A stretch of 15,913 bases of DNA from Pseudomonadales bacterium (lineage in GTDB: Bacteria > Pseudomonadota > Gammaproteobacteria > Pseudomonadales > IMCC2047). The stretch lies in assembly GCA_021736745.1 (NCBI GenBank), contig JAIPFG010000033.1:1-15913 (forward strand). Direction: 5' to 3'. This document shows, piece after piece, positions 15,545-15,913 of this stretch (position 1 is its first letter; each line of letters opens with the position of its first letter). A program made the position numbers and the translations under genes. The notes under the pieces were generated by a model. It did no database searches. It worked only from the letters and a program-made list of their open reading frames with translations, and was not told where the DNA came from.

Positions 15545-15913
15545 TTAAGATTATGCGAAACGGTGCCCTGTCTAGCCTGGTATGTGGGTTGATTCTTGGG
15601 CTGACATTATCTTCCAGCAGCTATGCAGCTGATGCTGTTACCTTGGATGAACTCTTAAGCAGAGTCAAACAAGGAACGGCTCAAGATAATAAAGAACAAA
15701 AAACACGGGAAGCGACTTTTGCTCGAGAAAAGCAAGAGCAAGCGAACCTGTTAGCGAAAGCCAAAAAAACTCGTGCTGAAGAAGAAGCACGAAGCGCCAG
15801 ATTGGAAGCGGAATATTCAGCAAATGAAATCAAGCTGGAAAACAAGAAGCAACAATTAACTGAACGTTTGGGTGTACTAAAAGAGTTGTTCGGTACAGTT
15901 CAAGGTGTTGCCG
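15541..15913 (+). CDS. N-terminus of a TtpC-like MotA/TolQ/ExbB-family protein, cut by window edge
   Basis: 124 codons are visible from the ATG at 15541, and the frame is open to the end of the window. A signal peptide (residues 1-29, cut near SYA-AD) is followed by a charged coiled coil (~45-115, rich in Lys, Glu, Gln and Ala) and ends in LGVLKELFGTVQGVA. Periplasmic coiled-coil N-termini of this type precede the ExbB/TolQ channel domain in TtpC-like proteins of TonB2 systems, which are around 450 residues. The channel domain is outside the window, so the family call is inference from the N-terminus and the DUF3450 neighbour. The ATGA overlap with the upstream stop supports this start. Confidence 0.7.
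   Translation, partial: MIKIMRNGALSSLVCGLILGLTLSSSSYAADAVTLDELLSRVKQGTAQDNKEQKTREATFAREKQEQANLLAKAKKTRAEEEARSARLEAEYSANEIKLENKKQQLTERLGVLKELFGTVQGVA

Noticed and set aside
1..15913. Signs of horizontal transfer, insertion sequences, CRISPR or defence genes
   Set aside because: No transposase, integrase, terminal repeats, spaced direct repeats or abrupt change in base or codon use noticed; all recognisable genes are ordinary chromosomal functions.

Overview
The window looks like chromosomal housekeeping DNA of a free-living gammaproteobacterium with moderate GC content (below about 50% by eye). The gene set (gltBD, a membrane J-domain protein, MltF, an ornithine-lipid operon, ribBA with a dead GTP cyclohydrolase half, malate synthase A, and the start of a DUF3450/ExbB-like cluster) suggests a marine or soil lineage such as Cellvibrionales or a relative. 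That placement is inference from gene content. No rRNA, tRNA, insertion sequence, phage gene, integrase, CRISPR array or toxin-antitoxin pair was seen.

Left part, plus strand (1-7671): the 3' four-fifths of gltB runs off the left edge and is followed 24 nt later by gltD. Together they encode NADPH-glutamate synthase (ammonia assimilation). A strong intrinsic terminator closes the operon. Next come a three-helix inner-membrane protein with a C-terminal J domain, and a complete mltF-type lytic transglycosylase (substrate-binding-like domain plus SLT domain).

Middle part, minus strand (7652-11122): read in transcription order, a two-gene unit (a DinB-like metal-binding fold protein, then an NRDE/TANGO2-family protein overlapping it by 13 nt) is followed by olsB and olsA (ornithine-lipid synthesis) and a four-helix membrane protein of unknown function. 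That last gene overlaps mltF tail to tail by 20 nt. The DinB-like gene most likely starts at an internal TTG preceded by AGGAG, which makes it about 26 codons shorter than the longest open frame.

Right part (11123-15913): a divergent intergenic region leads to ribBA (plus). Its N-terminal DHBP synthase half looks intact, but its C-terminal GTP cyclohydrolase II half has lost the zinc cysteines. ribBA converges on aceB (malate synthase A, minus strand) across a 14-bp perfect hairpin. The roughly 520-nt region upstream of aceB is rich in dyad symmetry: a concentric nested inverted repeat, a 10-bp hairpin and a 14-bp palindrome with a CRP/Vfr-like core. It is the most regulation-dense stretch in the window. 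The right edge holds a secreted DUF3450-type coiled-coil protein joined by an ATGA stop/start overlap to the 5' end of an exported coiled-coil protein. The latter resembles the N-terminus of TtpC-like ExbB/TolQ-family proteins, so a TonB2-type energy-transduction cluster probably continues beyond the window.

Nothing here is clearly a brand-new system. The best candidates for new biology are the four-helix protein in the ornithine-lipid operon, the DinB-like/NRDE pair, the dyad array upstream of aceB, and the DUF3450/TtpC-like cluster.
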